NCBI GenBank assembly: GCA_900660155.1
Contig: CABFPE010000303.1
Coordinates: 460,650-524,649 of the forward strand
Length of the DNA: 64,000 nucleotides
DNA from: Hofstenia miamia
Taxonomy: Eukaryota > Xenacoelomorpha > Acoela > Hofsteniidae
Direction of reading: 5' to 3'
A program made the translations under genes and the position numbers. Position 1 is the first letter of the stretch. Each line of letters begins with the position of its first letter. Below the pieces are notes generated by a model that did not search any database, was not told where the DNA came from, and worked only from the letters and a program-made list of their open reading frames with translations. This document shows, in pieces, positions 36,301 through 45,823 of the stretch.

Positions 36301-39300
36301 AATCATTTAACAAACTGTGGATACATTTGCGGATTTTGGGATCACACTGTTCCAGCACAGTTGACAACAGTTTGCATTTATTTTCTAAAACTTTCTGTAG
36401 TTTAATTCTTTACTTCCAGACTGACCACTTGGTCCCTATTTAGGAACCATCGTCTAAAAGTCACTAAATGTAACTATTTTTTTGAAAGTCCCTAAAACTG
36501 CCTAAACCCTAAGCATATTTCAGATGAAATGGGCAAATGTAAGGCCACTTCTGCGCTCTTGGGCAAAGTTGATTGACCTCCGGGATGATGCCGTTCAGTG
36601 CAGGGTGGATGGTCATTAACGTGAGCAATGGGCGTTGTAGACTGACCCAGCATGAAGTTCAAGAATGTCACACGTGAGTAGTTTTGGTCAATTTGTAGAT
36701 TTTAAATATCTGCTATTAGAGCTGTAGTTAGTCAACCAACCGTACAAGCTCCTACTATCGATATACAAGCAGGCATTCGGCGCACTACGGTGGTACACGT
36801 GTGGAGTATTGTGCTGAACAAGCTATCCTTTCGTTCCAATGATTTCACTACCCGCAAGTGTGCTAAATATAGCAAAATGTTCCCCGATTCGGTTTTTACA
36901 TCAATTAACTGTGGAAGGACAAAAGCTAGCTATATTGCATTGGATGCTTTGGCGCCATATGCCAGGCAGCGAATTAAGGATGGGTATCAAGGGAAGCTTT
37001 TGGATAACGTTCTTCGACGGCGATGTTTGCTAGTGCCGGTACTTGACATCTGCCAATATTTCTGTGTCTGTTAACAATGTTGATTTTCTGAAAGATAACT
37101 CTAGTATAAACAGCCAGCTTGACGGCGTTAGACTCCAAGATGCTGATGCCATTGTGAGAGAGTTTCTCAGTGATTGAAAGGTTCGATTTGTCCTTCAATG
37201 ATTTGGTTTACTTTATGATTGATAATTGTTCCACGATGTCAGGCAAAGTTGGTGGTTTCAAGGTGAAGGTGAAAGATATGTGTCACCGTTTGTTAGACTT
37301 TCCAGGCTGCAGTTCGCACCAGGCGCATTTGCTTCAAAAATCAGAGGCCAGAAATTTGGAGCAATTTAATGTCATTGTGAAACTCATTGAGATTTTTTCC
37401 GTCTACTAGGGGATGACGCCAAAACGCCTTTGTATTATGAAACAGAGTAGTGATTTACTGGATCTGAATATGTTCAAAGGCTTCATTTCGACAAGATTTT
37501 TGTCTCTTTCATTCAATGGTTCTATTGTTAGACTAGTTGCCGGTAGTTCTTGCCCTGGTTAATATCGCGGATGACGAGAGCCTCAAGTCGGCCTTCCGAC
37601 TAAAAAACCTCGAGATCATCCTTGACCAAGCCATTATTCAAGTCGAACCTATTTATGTTCTGACCAAAGTAACTCAGGATCAGAAGTTGAAGATTTGCGA
37701 CCAGTTGAAGTTCCTTTTGCAAGTAATATCTCAGCTATTTTCACGAATCGGTCACCAAGTAACTCTGTCGAGTAGCGATTATTTCAGCAAGCTGTACACC
37801 AGAAGTGCAGTTAACGCCCAGGAAGTTATTCCTTGTCGGTTTGACGCAAAGGTATCCATGCCTTCTCATACTTGTACAGTCTGTTTTGCTAGTATGTGGC
37901 CAGAATATATTAGTTGAGTCGGGATTGTCGCGCATGAAATTAACAGAAACTGATCATATGAGCGAGATGCCTGTGGAATTATACGATGCACTAAGAGCGA
38001 TGCAGGAATTTTTCTGCCGTGAGGACTTTGAGAACTTTCAAATGTCACACGAATTGGATGAAATGGTCAAGATGGCGTCCAAGAAATTCAAAGAAGAAAG
38101 CAAGGCAAAGAAAGCGGACAATTGCAAAAAGAAATCGTATGCTGAGGATCTTCGTCAGGAGCTGAATGTGTTCAAGCGGAGAACGGCAACCACTGTGCAG
38201 AAGGATATCACATCAACTACTTCTGAAATCGAGAAGGCTGAAGAACTTGTCGAACAGCTCAAACGAAAAAGAGCGAGACTTGAGGCTGATCGAGACGCAG
38301 TTGCCTTGTCCTTCGTTAAGAACATTTAATACTTTAATGTACATCTTAAATGGCGTGGTTTACTGTTGTTATGCGCAATACCAGTCCTTAAATTTTCTTT
38401 TCATTCTATCGTATGATTGACAACTTTATCATGCCTCTGCAATCGCTGAATAAGTTGCCATTCTGTTTAAATTTATTGTTTATCACCTGTGTATGTGAGC
38501 AGCTCATATTGAGCTCTTATCAGTTTAAATTTTGTCGTTCGTCTGTTTTGATCGTGTTTTCTGCAAGTATTGGTACAAACATACATTTTGGTAGAAAATC
38601 ACACTGTCTGCCATGAATTTCTTCTGGGTGATTTTTAAAAATATACAAAGGGTATGTCAAAAGCCGGTTTTTATTACCTTTTGTGAGCAATATTACTGAA
38701 GCTCATATGTAATTAGGTCATTCTATGACTTGAGGTCCCTAAAAAGTCACTATTTTCAGTTCAATGCCAAGGTCCCTAAAAAAATTCAACCTGTTTACGT
38801 CTGGCATTGTTTTATCCACAATCCTTTATCGCCTTTTTAGCTGATTGTCATGAATTTATAAATTGAAATCGACATAATATGAAGGCCAAGCAGAGATCAT
38901 GTGCCAAATTTTCTTTCAATGTTTAATGAGATTCATCATTCCCTTACGCTACTGCGTTTTTTATAATTTTATAAGATGGATAAATTCCAGCAATCAAAAT
39001 TGCGAAGACGATATTCATTGGCCTCCATGAAAGGAAGAAAAACCTCGTCCGGCAATATGTTTCTTGTTCCATCATGGATGATTGATAAAACATTCACCGG
39101 TTCCAAAACAAATGGAATGATTTTGTGTGAAAAGTGATTGAATCTTTAGTTTCGAACAGTATCGAAAAAATCGGGAAAACCAGTAAAGAATTTATCACCA
39201 GTAATATTTCTTCAACAATTCATTGCCGCCTAAGGTTGACCTTATCTTCAAACCCATGATGACACTACCAGATACAAAAAGGAGAATGAAAACCGGACAT

Positions 39301-42300
39301 CGGTATTTTGGGAGGTGATTATGGCATACCTGACCAAGACTATCTTTTCGGAATATGAAAAATTTTGGGAAAGCCTCAACAAACTGTCTTATTTTGTAGT
39401 GTTTTCTTCTTGAGTTATTATGATACAGCAGTGTATTTTAAGTCTGGATATTAGGCAGCAGATTCAATTTTAAGTGATTCCGTTTAATTGTCTATTTCTA
39501 CCAGAGTGTCACCAAAATCTTCATTTTGTAGGGTTTTAAAGAAACATTTGAATTTCATGGGGTGGAGTATATTTCAAGATACAATATTTAGTTTGGTGTC
39601 ATATGGCTTGTATTGTTTCTGTTAATCATTTCCCATATATACATACATGCATACATACGTTTTTAATCAAAATACAGAGGTTTACCTGTACCCTTTAACA
39701 GGCTTTATCCAGAATGTAATTATGGCTAAGCGTATTTCATCAAAATATGTTTATACTTAATGCATCTCACAAAATAATTTACTGCTAGATTTTGTCTGGT
39801 ATACTTCATCAGGAGGAATATTTGGCAGTTGTTATTTAGGAAAGGAATTAGGGAATTGTAAATTGTTTTTTTCAAATATTTTATTAAATTCTATAGTAAT
39901 TTGCATAAAACAAATTGTTTTTAAACTAATGAATAATACTTCTATCTTTAACCTTGTAGTTTCAACTCGTCGATTGCATTTATGAATTTCAAATTAAATT
40001 TAATACTTTAAATTTGCTCGTAATCTATTTGAGACCTTGAAATACGACAATGAAGACTTAAAACTTTGAATAATGTATGATTTTTTTGTTTCTGTTATGA
40101 CGATGTAGAATTTAATCTTGATCTTAAATGTTTCTGGTACGTTTTTACTTTGCGAAGGCTATTTTCTTTGTTTAATGGTTGCCGCCTTTTATGTTCCTAT
40201 TTATATCAAACGTAGTTTTTGTCCTGAATGTAGTTGATATAAGCAGATCTTGGGAAGTTATTGTATCATAAACTAGTTTTATTTGCCAAAAATCAATGGC
40301 AAAATCAAATATGTCTAACAAAACATAATAATGAGTATATTGTTCACAAGGTATACCTGTAATAGCATTATTATTAGGTTTTCATGTAGAAATGCTTTTC
40401 GCTGATCCGTCAAAAAGTTTTTAATGATTGAAAACCTGCTTGCCAAATAAGATGAGGCTGAAGGAGTTGACTTTGTTAAGTCTATTTGGTGCCTAGTAAA
40501 ATTGCCAATGTTGTGATTTTCAATATCTCTGAGAACTTTTGTCCAGCGTTTTTCTTTAAAACGGAGTCCAGTTTGGATTTCATCAGTGGAGAGAGGATAT
40601 CAGAGAGGTCACTTATCTTCTCTATAGCTTTTGGAAGTCCGTAGCATTAGGCATATCGTCGATGACAATAGTCATGTTGAAGACACGATTGCGAACGCTT
40701 TGCAAGAACAATGCTTACAATTTGATGATGATATAATAAGGAGTGCCGCTTATTGGTTGAATTTATGTGTTGTCTCGTAAATATATTAGACAATCTAAGA
40801 CACAGTTGGTAAATGACAGCTTTTTACAGAGAAGGGCGTGTGGGTATGTTGTTCTTAACATAGAAGCTCTTAATTAAATTAATGGTGAACAAATTTTTCT
40901 AAAAATAATTTACTATCAAATATATGTCGTGATGATGTACAGGTTAAATAATTCTAGTGGCCAGAATAAATAAAATGTATGTGTTATATGGCGACGTTTT
41001 ACATGTTAGCACAAGGGTTTTTATCATTAATGCATCTCTTTTTACGTCAAATTTATGAATGACATATTTTCTATTTATCCATTGCATCGCATCGTCCCAC
41101 AAGTTATATATTGACTAATTTACAACAAAGAGTTTTCATCTTTTTCTGATTGTTTTGTCTTGATATTGCTAATTTCTATTACGATTCGTCTGTTTCAACT
41201 GACACAACAGTAACAGAGTGCGCTGCGAAGAGTGAGATCATAGACTAATTTTATATTTTATTTTTTTAGGGAGTCAACAGTTCTATATGACAGTTTTATT
41301 TTTTTAAATTTTTCCATTTCATCATCCTACAAGAAGTGTCGCTATTTGCCATTTGAATTATTAAAGTAGACCACTTTGGAAACCACTTGCTCCATGAGTT
41401 TTCAAACTATTGACAGACTTTACATATCATTTTGTATGGTCAGGATAGCTCTACAATAATCAATATTTTTAGTTATGATATTTTATCAATTTTTCTATTA
41501 GTTTATGAAAATTTATAAGATTGTTTTGTATTGAATTTCTCTATTTTACTAAATTTAAAGGAAATTAAGAATTAAAAAAGGGAGTGGTTTTTAAATTTAA
41601 AAACATCATATTCATTTTCACACATAATTGTTCCAATGAATCAAATGCTCCTATTAGAAATTGCATTTTGGCACACCTTATACTCCACTCTCTTTTAATG
41701 ATTTTAATCCTCTTTTCAGGTTTTTCTGATTTTCATTTTAAATTTTGTTAAAAATACAATATGCCTATTTAACCCTAAAATTTATTCATAGTTTTGTTCA
41801 TATATTTTTCTGTTGTATGAAAAAGAGAAAGCTTTAATCAACCCGCGTGAACTTCGTCAAATACGATACAATTCATTTTAATGGAACGGCATGTGAACTC
41901 CCATGAGAAGTCATCGTCTTCTATAAATTCAAAAATACTCGCTTTTGCTTGATGTTTTCTAAGAATAAGTTGTTTTTATGGATTATGGCAATTCTGTGGG
42001 ATGGTATGAATATGGGGTTTAAATTTCATACCCCTGGTTGATCTGACGTATAAATGCTTACAAGATTTTATAACTCTTGATTTATTGTGATAGGATTTAT
42101 CTATATATTTGTCATTTTACCAATTCTTATTAAAATGTGGAGCAAACTGTTACATTTCACAATCTTAAATACCTATTGTAGGCGAAGCTATCATTCTTCG
42201 TGAATGTCTTCACCAAGTTTGCGTTAATTGCCTGAAGCAGCACGTGACTAACTCAGAGTCAATTGCAATTCAATGTCCAACTGCTACGGATGCATTTTCC

Positions 42301-44826
42301 TGTACTGCTGTTATCAATGATAGAGAGGTATGTGTTTCACTACAAATAGCATAGAAGTTCGGTAAGGTACCGATATTTTTAAAAGGATCAGTTCGGTAAA
42401 GATATTTGTAAAAAAACCTGTGGTATCGATTTCGTTAGGGTGTACCGTCGACCTCTAAAATATTGTCAATAGAAACTTACTGTACTCTTGTAAATTTTTA
42501 ATTTTTGTTAATAATGCTGTCTAACCCAATAATCTAAAGTTTAGATTGCTGCAATCGTTTCAGAGGAGGAGTTTCACAAATACAAGATGCGTGGTTTGCT
42601 TTCTGTTGAGGCAGCTCTTCCCTCATTCCATTGTCGGACTCCAAACTGTGATTCATGGTGGGAGCTTGTTGGTGAAGTAAATTCATATAATTGTGAATCC
42701 TGTGGCAAAGAGAACTGCCTCATTTGCAAAGTATGACATTCTCGTTTCAATTTCAGGCATTTTTATGTAAATTTTTATAAAGCCAACGGTGCCTTTGGCT
42801 TGAGTCTATAAACGTATCGGTGAGATTCACACCTTAACTTTAATATCCAAATTAATAACCAATTGTTTGTCTAATATTTTAAGTAAGTAGCAATTGGATA
42901 TTGGATATACTTTCTCATTCGTAAAATTATGATAACGGATGTTGATGCCATTCTCTACCAGCAATCATAATAACAGGGCGACTAGGTGTGCTCGGAAATT
43001 GTATTAGATTTTGAAAAAAAGAACCAATGTTCCAGTTGGGGAAGCGCTGTTTGATACTAAAAATTTAATGTTGGTGGGCTTATATGATCCAGTCCATGTT
43101 GGATTTAATAGCCATATAATTTTTCAGAACTATAATGATCTGATGTAATATTGAACAGTCATCCATCTCTAAATATAAAAGCACGATTGCAAATCAATTT
43201 TCAGCTAATTCGAATAATGAAGTACTTCAAAATCCTGCAATGTTAGTACTTTCAATTAGCAGTCTGAAGCTTAATAATCAATATTGGTATTGATGGGATA
43301 GAGGGCTGAATATTTATAAAGTGAACTATTATTTAATTTTCACTTAAGTACTAAATGTTTTTTTATTTATTTATATTTTTTCAGAATTTTTTAATCAATT
43401 TAAAAGAAATAGAAAACAAACCTTATTAGTCAACAACTGAATGTTGCAAGTGATGGAATTCGAAAAAGTAAGGCGAAGACATTCACAAACGTCTCAATGA
43501 TTGCTACTCTTTCTTTGAATGGCCAATATTCATTTCCAAGGCTCTTCTCTATGGGGTTTGTCTGGAAATTCATTTGTATACTTCCAAGAAATTCATTTTC
43601 CTTTAGAAATCCCTTTATCATCGTTGGTGTATGACTAGATGCATTGTCTTGCATAATGTTCACTTAAAAATTCACAAAATGAAGTATAATTCATTGTAAC
43701 TTCGTCGGGAGCACGAAATCGACCAATGACTGTGATGCAATGCCACCCAAAACAACACTTCCTCCATGCTGTTGTCATCAAATTCTCATTTGCGGGGACT
43801 GGCCATCAAGAATTCATCGTCTTGAGAAGTGATCATGATTATCTAAAATGCCTTTGAACTCTTCAGTGAAAAAATGTTTTCTTTGGTCCATTCATCTCAC
43901 TTAGCCTTGTTTACACTTGAGTGGTTGTTTGCTGAAAGAATTTTTTTAACTTGCAGAGAATATGACCACTTGTTGCTTTAAACAACACGGTGACTTCAGC
44001 GTCTTGGAGAACAATTCTAAATGCTTAACTTGCCATTTTGGACAAACTTTTCAAGAAAATATCTGTGATTATTAATCACTCTATTTTTTTACGCTATCAT
44101 TTTAGTATGTTCAGAAATACATTTTTGAGTAAATCTTGTGACTGTTCTATTATACTATGATAGATACTTTGTAATACCTAACGTTGTTTTACATGAAGAT
44201 TTCTTGTAGCGAAAAGATTTTATATATTCAGTCTTTTTGCATTTCCAAAGGTTTTCTTGGAATTTTGACGCAAGACACTATCCTTTGTTTCGTTATCTTT
44301 GCGATATAAAGTTTTTAATTGAGATGCTTTAAATATTAAGTTTTACATAGATCTAATCTATTAAATTTCAGAAATGAATTTCATCAGTTATATTCAATCA
44401 TGTTTAATTGAACTTTTTCATTTTTTAGGCTACTGCACCAAAATATATTACATGTATTAGAATAAGATATTATATGTTTTTGTCATATTTTGGTGAATTT
44501 AGGCTATTCATACAGATATGACATGCAAAGAATATCAAGATGATTTGCGCATCAGAGCTGAGAATGATGAGGCAGCCAAAGCCACTCAAACGGCTATAGA
44601 TAATATGATCAAAAATGGCGAAGCAATGCATTGTCCAAAATGTAAATTAATTATACAGAAACGTAGTGGCTGGGATTGGATGCAATGCTCCATGTGCCGG
44701 ACGGAACTATGTTGGGCTACAAAGGGTGCACGTTGGGGTCCAAATGGTCCAGGGGATACTTCAGGTGGCTGTCAATGTGGGGTCAATGGTCGTCGTTGTA
44801 TTCAAACCTGTGGAGGATGTCACTGA
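22069..44826 (+). CDS. RBCK1-like: HOIL-1 (RBCK1)-like RBR E3 ubiquitin ligase, tandem UBL, copy 1 (8 coding exons)
   Basis: Joined exons are 22069-22401, 29847-30050, 32155-32331, 33139-33409, 35103-35489, 42182-42327, 42545-42730 and 44503-44826, with GT-AG junctions and consistent phases, giving about 675 residues. Order: UBL1 (about 49-127), UBL2 (187-266), NZF (352-375), RING1 (447-500), IBR (530-568), RING2 (611-640) and a C-terminal Cys cluster ending CH as in human HOIL-1. HOIL-1 is a LUBAC subunit that forms ester-linked ubiquitin and binds HOIP through its UBL. Human HOIL-1 has one UBL and 510 residues, so the second UBL is unusual. The RING2 catalytic position (human Cys460) is Trp625. 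Introns contain LINE, hAT, Tc1/mariner and MITE remnants. A convergent paralogue lies at 54748. Exon 1 appears again at 22963 because of an assembly duplication. The start could instead be Met at 22090. Confidence 0.85.
22455..22556. repeat. (ATT)n microsatellite (also at 23349-23450)
   Basis: About 100 bp of nearly pure ATT/TTA repeats. The copy at 23349 belongs to the assembly duplication. Read through, it gives poly-Tyr or poly-Ile frames that are not genes. Confidence 0.9.
22963..23295 (+). CDS. RBCK1-like: Assembly duplicate of gene 1 exon 1
   Basis: Base-for-base copy of 22069-22401 inside the 893-bp duplication. It should be counted once. If the duplication were real, the gene would carry a repeated exon 1. 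Confidence 0.7.
23461..24433 (+). pseudogene. LINE reverse transcriptase fragment, Jockey/CR1-like
   Basis: The fragment contains the RT block 'GGVPQGTVLGPILF' (about 23555), the catalytic 'YADDT' (about 23655) and 'INYLGVEID' (about 23878). The C-terminus of non-LTR polymerases follows, with 'ATKLWNNLNREIKFEKNYKKF' (about 24270-24340). The left side is truncated and frames are broken. A CA/AT-rich tail follows at 24437-24482. It lies in intron 1 of the HOIL-1-like gene, in the same direction. The part up to 23739 is also present before the N at 22846. Confidence 0.75.
24570..25280. repeat. Dispersed 19-21 bp motif array, direct then inverted
   Basis: The unit TATTATAATGGCGCTGAATAC, with small changes, occurs four times in forward orientation (about 24580, 24612, 24638, 24670). 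It occurs three times inverted (about 25040, 25071, 25256). The two groups face each other across about 370 bp, giving a large inverted arrangement. This pattern resembles subterminal repeats of a DNA transposon, but no clear terminal repeat or target duplication was found. Confidence 0.6.
25318..26470 (+). pseudogene. 5'-truncated LINE, RT C-terminus with zinc finger and restriction-like endonuclease
   Basis: Two overlapping frames (25408-25866 and 25787-26317, continuing to 26466) join through one frameshift near 25790. The first is the RT thumb side ('RKILAAESAFNLNGDVDR', 'LLSVEEIVEAEALGLKEYV'). The second has the zinc knuckle CRLCKKECETVDHLIAEC and then 'KRPDIVVVDK', which fits the PD-(D/E)XK endonuclease core at the C-terminus of R2/R4-type non-LTR retrotransposons. 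The end reads 'LGTARVLRKALRLPE'. An (AAT)n tract lies just upstream at 25272-25318. G/A-rich codon use on the + strand differs from its surroundings, suggesting a fairly recent insertion. It lies in intron 1. Confidence 0.8.
26694..27488. mobile_element. hAT-type MITE, family 2 (CCGGC-rich), with an assembly gap
   Basis: The 8-bp target duplication GTATAGAG flanks it exactly (26686-26693 and 27489-27496). The ends are CAGAGATGGAACCGGC and the complement of CAGGGTTGGAACCGGC. Both ends carry dense GCCGG/CCGGC repeats in an otherwise AT-rich region. The middle is a run of 343 N (26995-27337), followed by (AT)n. There is no visible coding sequence outside the gap. Confidence 0.85.
27990..28390 (+). 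pseudogene. LINE 3'-end fragment
   Basis: A short coding remnant reads 'VNIRNASNITSFKKLLKHNL', the C-terminal signature of Jockey/CR1-like polymerases (IRNxxSxxSFKKxLKxxL). The following about 250 bp are T-rich and end near AATAAAG at 28370, as expected for a LINE 3' end. It lies in intron 1 of the HOIL-1-like gene. Confidence 0.5.
28391..29846. other. End of intron 1, nothing recognised
   Basis: AT-rich intron sequence. A slightly GC-richer block at 29400-29700 gives a 42-codon minus-strand frame without recognisable similarity. No feature is supported. Confidence 0.4.
29847..30050 (+). CDS. RBCK1-like: Gene 1 exon 2: end of UBL1 and linker
   Basis: 68 codons, phase 0 at both ends, acceptor ttttag|GAT and donor CAG|gtagaa. 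'DLGVNKRNPDVHLLLK' completes UBL1 and corresponds to 'HSHGVRQNGDSAYLYLL' of human HOIL-1. The rest is acidic and helical ('DLAEQAIKINEWDEALDHL') and leads into UBL2. Confidence 0.8.
31453..31927. mobile_element. piggyBac-type MITE in intron 2
   Basis: TTAA lies on both sides (31449-31452 and 31928-31931), and the inverted ends begin CCCTTTCAG and CCCTTCACGG. 475 bp, with no coding capacity. TTAA target plus CCC ends is the piggyBac hallmark, but the inverted repeat is short, so the call is moderate. Confidence 0.55.
32155..32331 (+). CDS. RBCK1-like: Gene 1 exon 3: first part of UBL2
   Basis: 59 codons, phase 0 at both ends, acceptor tttttag|GAT and donor AGA|gtatgt. The segment has a beta-strand/beta-strand/helix pattern ('FNLQITIEDIHDVYTKVNL', then 'MTFKELSSLAS') and ends 'IPKPLIKWIFARR'. 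That ending is the same stretch of the fold as 'FPPVLQQWVIGQRL' in human HOIL-1 and 'DVIHQCWIFGNRI' in exon 1. Confidence 0.8.
33139..33409 (+). CDS. RBCK1-like: Gene 1 exon 4: end of UBL2 and linker
   Basis: 271 nt, phase 0 in and phase 1 out, acceptor tttag|GTG and donor TTAG|gtaatc. 'SQKSEIYLFVLSPES' is the last strand of UBL2 (human 'NGDSAYLYLLSARN'). A Ser- and Glu-rich linker without a clear fold follows and runs to the NZF exon. Confidence 0.8.
34031..34110 (+). repeat. About 80-bp interspersed repeat, second copy at 36231-36311
   Basis: Both copies share 'ccaaaactaacagaatagag'-like sequence followed by 'tttgatagatatt', a CACAAA block and 'ctgtatttaaaact'-like sequence, at about 75-80% identity by eye. 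It is outside the single-N duplication and so is a real repeat, of unknown type. Confidence 0.5.
34396..35096. repeat. Redundant contig pieces around N joins 34484 and 35097
   Basis: 34396-34483 equals 35098-35185 and 34485-35096 equals 35443-36054, each copy broken exactly at a single N. The middle segment is wholly contained in the third. The order here is an assembly artefact. Exon 5 and the candidate alternative exon each exist once, best read from 35103 on. The true upstream context of exon 5 is that before 34400. Confidence 0.85.
35103..35489 (+). CDS. RBCK1-like: Gene 1 exon 5: NZF and first half of RING1
   Basis: 387 nt, phase 1 in and out, donor CCCG|gtattt. NZF reads WTCEVC, then N, six residues, and CSIC, a complete Npl4-type zinc finger, though the usual ubiquitin-contacting Thr-Phe is Thr-Leu here. 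A Glu/Gln-rich helix follows ('EHERMMKIAEDNELL'), then RING1 starts at 'EEIECPICLLDIEPG'. Two in-frame acceptors are possible, 35103 and 35118. The first AG (35103) is preferred, and the difference is five residues. The first part of this exon also appears before the N at 34484. Confidence 0.85.
35671..35813 (+). CDS. Candidate alternative last exon of gene 1
   Basis: A strong acceptor (tctgtttcag) at 35670 opens a frame of 46 codons to TAG at 35813, and AATAAA follows at 35972. The phase fits the exon 5 donor exactly (one base carried over), giving '...LDIEPG' joined to 'CADYRSEFYLL'. The product would hold UBL1, UBL2, NZF and half of RING1 but no IBR or RING2. The 46 residues are of mixed composition and not recognised. 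The redundant contig holds the same exon at 34713-34855. Without transcripts it could be a chance frame or a fossil. Confidence 0.4.
36560..38329 (+). pseudogene. Fossil transposase, hAT-like, in intron 5
   Basis: Several collinear broken frames form one decayed gene: a possible degenerate zinc finger near 36610-36670, then 'KYSKMFPDS' and 'CGRTKASYIALDALAPY' (36870-36960), a segment with 'MIDNCSTMSGKVGGFK' (about 37215-37265), and 37537-38329. The last piece holds 'ESGLSRMKLTETDHMSEM' followed by a Lys/Glu-rich coiled-coil tail ending at 38329. The order and the 'DN..TMSGK.GG' block fit hAT-like transposases. Stops and frameshifts make it inactive. The GC content is higher than in the surrounding intron. 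Confidence 0.6.
38330..40389. other. Intron 5 sequence, nothing firm
   Basis: Short direct repeats of 'ggtccctaaaaa' near 38733-38790, together with 'agtccctaaaact' near 36490, may belong to the ends of the fossil transposon between them. A short frame at 38976 (about 53 codons) is not recognised. Otherwise no feature. Confidence 0.35.
40390..40740 (-). pseudogene. hAT transposase C-terminal remnant
   Basis: On the minus strand, across one frameshift, it reads 'RFKEKRWTKVLRDIE' and then 'SASSYLASRFSIIKNFL' and 'RKAFLHENLIIMLL'. This fits the hAT dimerisation region (Ser-rich, ER/SR-x-FS, then RxxLxxEN). It is an isolated fragment in intron 5. Confidence 0.45.
40741..42181. other. Distal intron 5, nothing recognised
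   Basis: AT-rich intron sequence running to the exon 6 acceptor. No coding frame, RNA gene or repeat structure could be supported. Confidence 0.4.
42182..42327 (+). CDS. RBCK1-like: Gene 1 exon 6: second half of RING1
   Basis: 146 nt, phase 1 in and phase 0 out, acceptor attgtag|GC and donor GAG|gtatgt. 'EAIILRECLHQVCVNCL' aligns with 'EAVVLRECLHTFCRECL' of human HOIL-1 and supplies the C-x-H and CxxC ligands of RING1. The exon ends at 'AVINDRE'. The paralogue exon 63809-63954 has the same length and about 67% identical residues by hand count. Confidence 0.9.
42545..42730 (+). CDS. RBCK1-like: Gene 1 exon 7: IBR domain
   Basis: 186 nt, 62 codons, phase 0 at both ends, acceptor gtttag|ATT and donor AAA|gtatga. 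It starts 'IAAIVSEEEFHKYKMRG', a helix between RING1 and IBR, then gives the IBR ligands HCRTPNC, NCESC and NCLIC. The remaining ligands (H..C) come from exon 8. The paralogue exon 60122-60307 is about 76% identical by hand count. Confidence 0.9.
43430..43930 (-). pseudogene. Tc1/mariner transposase fossil
   Basis: Minus strand: 'MQDNASSHTPTMIKGFLKEN' is the second catalytic Asp block of Tc1/mariner transposases (QDNAxxH). It is followed by 'NPIEKSLGNEYW', the NPIE block before the third acidic residue. Upstream, in a shifted frame, is the 'SVMVWG..S'-like stretch near 43760. It lies in intron 7, opposite to the gene, and is broken by frameshifts. Confidence 0.6.
44503..44826 (+). CDS. RBCK1-like: Gene 1 exon 8: RING2 and C-terminus, catalytic Cys replaced by Trp
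   Basis: 107 codons plus TGA, acceptor gaatttag|GCT. 'AIHTDMTCKEYQDDLRIRAEND' matches '[22 protein letters not shown]' of human HOIL-1. RING2 starts 'MHCPKC', and the loop that carries the active-site Cys in RBR ligases reads SGWDWMQC instead of GCDW. TGG (44671-44673) stands where the paralogue and human HOIL-1 have Cys. All other zinc ligands are present, including CSMC, the CQC stretch and the final GGCH. A thioester intermediate could not form on this residue. A sequencing error is possible, since a single base separates TGC and TGG. Confidence 0.9.
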   Translation, partial: AIHTDMTCKEYQDDLRIRAENDEAAKATQTAIDNMIKNGEAMHCPKCKLIIQKRSGWDWMQCSMCRTELCWATKGARWGPNGPGDTSGGCQCGVNGRRCIQTCGGCH

Positions 44827-45607
44827 CATTATATAAATAATTTAAATTTTATATTGAAATTTTATTTTTATAAATAGAATCAAATTTCTCTTTAACATTA
44901 AATATGTCAATGTATGTATATATCTGTATGTCGAATTAGCGTTCATTGAAATCGAAAATTTTACTCAATTGCGTGATAAAATATAGAAACATACGTATAC
45001 ATTCATACTTTAGAATATAATACTATTTACAGTAAATTTAACAAACTAGGAATAAATTGTTATAATGATTTCAAGAACGATATATTGTATAATCATTATT
45101 GGTAATTGTTTATCTTACTTATGCTTCACATCAGATATACATGTATATCTTTGCTTTCGCGCACGACCTGTGTGAACGGGGCTTACACTGAATGTCTCCA
45201 AATACCAAAATATTTCAGGGTAGTAGTGATGTGCATCAAAAAAAACGTTCCAACTTTATTTACCCTAAACTGGATAAATATTTTATAGTTTTCAATTCCC
45301 AAAAAAGCATTGTCGATAACTTTAATAAAAAAATTCTAACAGATATTTCGACTTACAAATTCATCAGTTTCCTTACAAAATTATTCCCCGCCCCTAAATT
45401 TCATTGAGTGAATAATATTTTATTTCACTAAATCTTTATTATTGGTAACAAGGGTTTATGTACATAATCCTCTTTGGTATTTAAACTTGGTTGAAATGAT
45501 CCAATAAATATACTTTCAATGATTTGGAGATGTCACGTGGTGATTTAATCCTCAATCTTTTACATGTCTTGAAATGGTTGAATTAGTTTCGTGTTCTTTT
45601 GTCCTAC
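44827..45607. other. 3' flank of gene 1; inverted Penelope-type motif
   Basis: The region just after the stop would hold the 3' UTR; AATAAA-like sites occur near 45050. At 45346-45367, in minus orientation, is the CTGATGA...GAAA motif described for the Penelope element at 47150. No gene is supported here. Confidence 0.4.
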
Positions 45608-45611
45608 TTAA

Positions 45612-45823
45612 CACTAGAAAGTCCGAGCGATCAAATTTGACTACTTTGCACATATTAAATGCGTTTGTAATGCCTCATGTGATGAGAATTTAAATAGAAA
45701 AACCGCATATTTTGTTCTTCTGATACTTTTTTTCATTTGCTTTCATTTCATTAGTTTTACGTGAATGCGGCAATGCTGACAACTGAATGAATTTAAGATA
45801 TAGAATCATTGGACTTTCTAGTA
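45612..45823. mobile_element. Short TTAA-flanked MITE
   Basis: 212 bp between TTAA copies (45608-45611 and 45824-45827), with inverted ends CACTAGAAAGTCC and TACTAGAAAGTCC agreeing at 12 of 13 bases. No coding capacity. The TTAA target suggests piggyBac mobilisation. Confidence 0.65.

Noticed and set aside
42352-42460. Short fold-back with TAGAAGTTCGGTA and the complement of TAGAGGTCGACGGTA
   Set aside because: It may be a degraded hAT MITE just after exon 6, but ends and target duplication are too weak to call.
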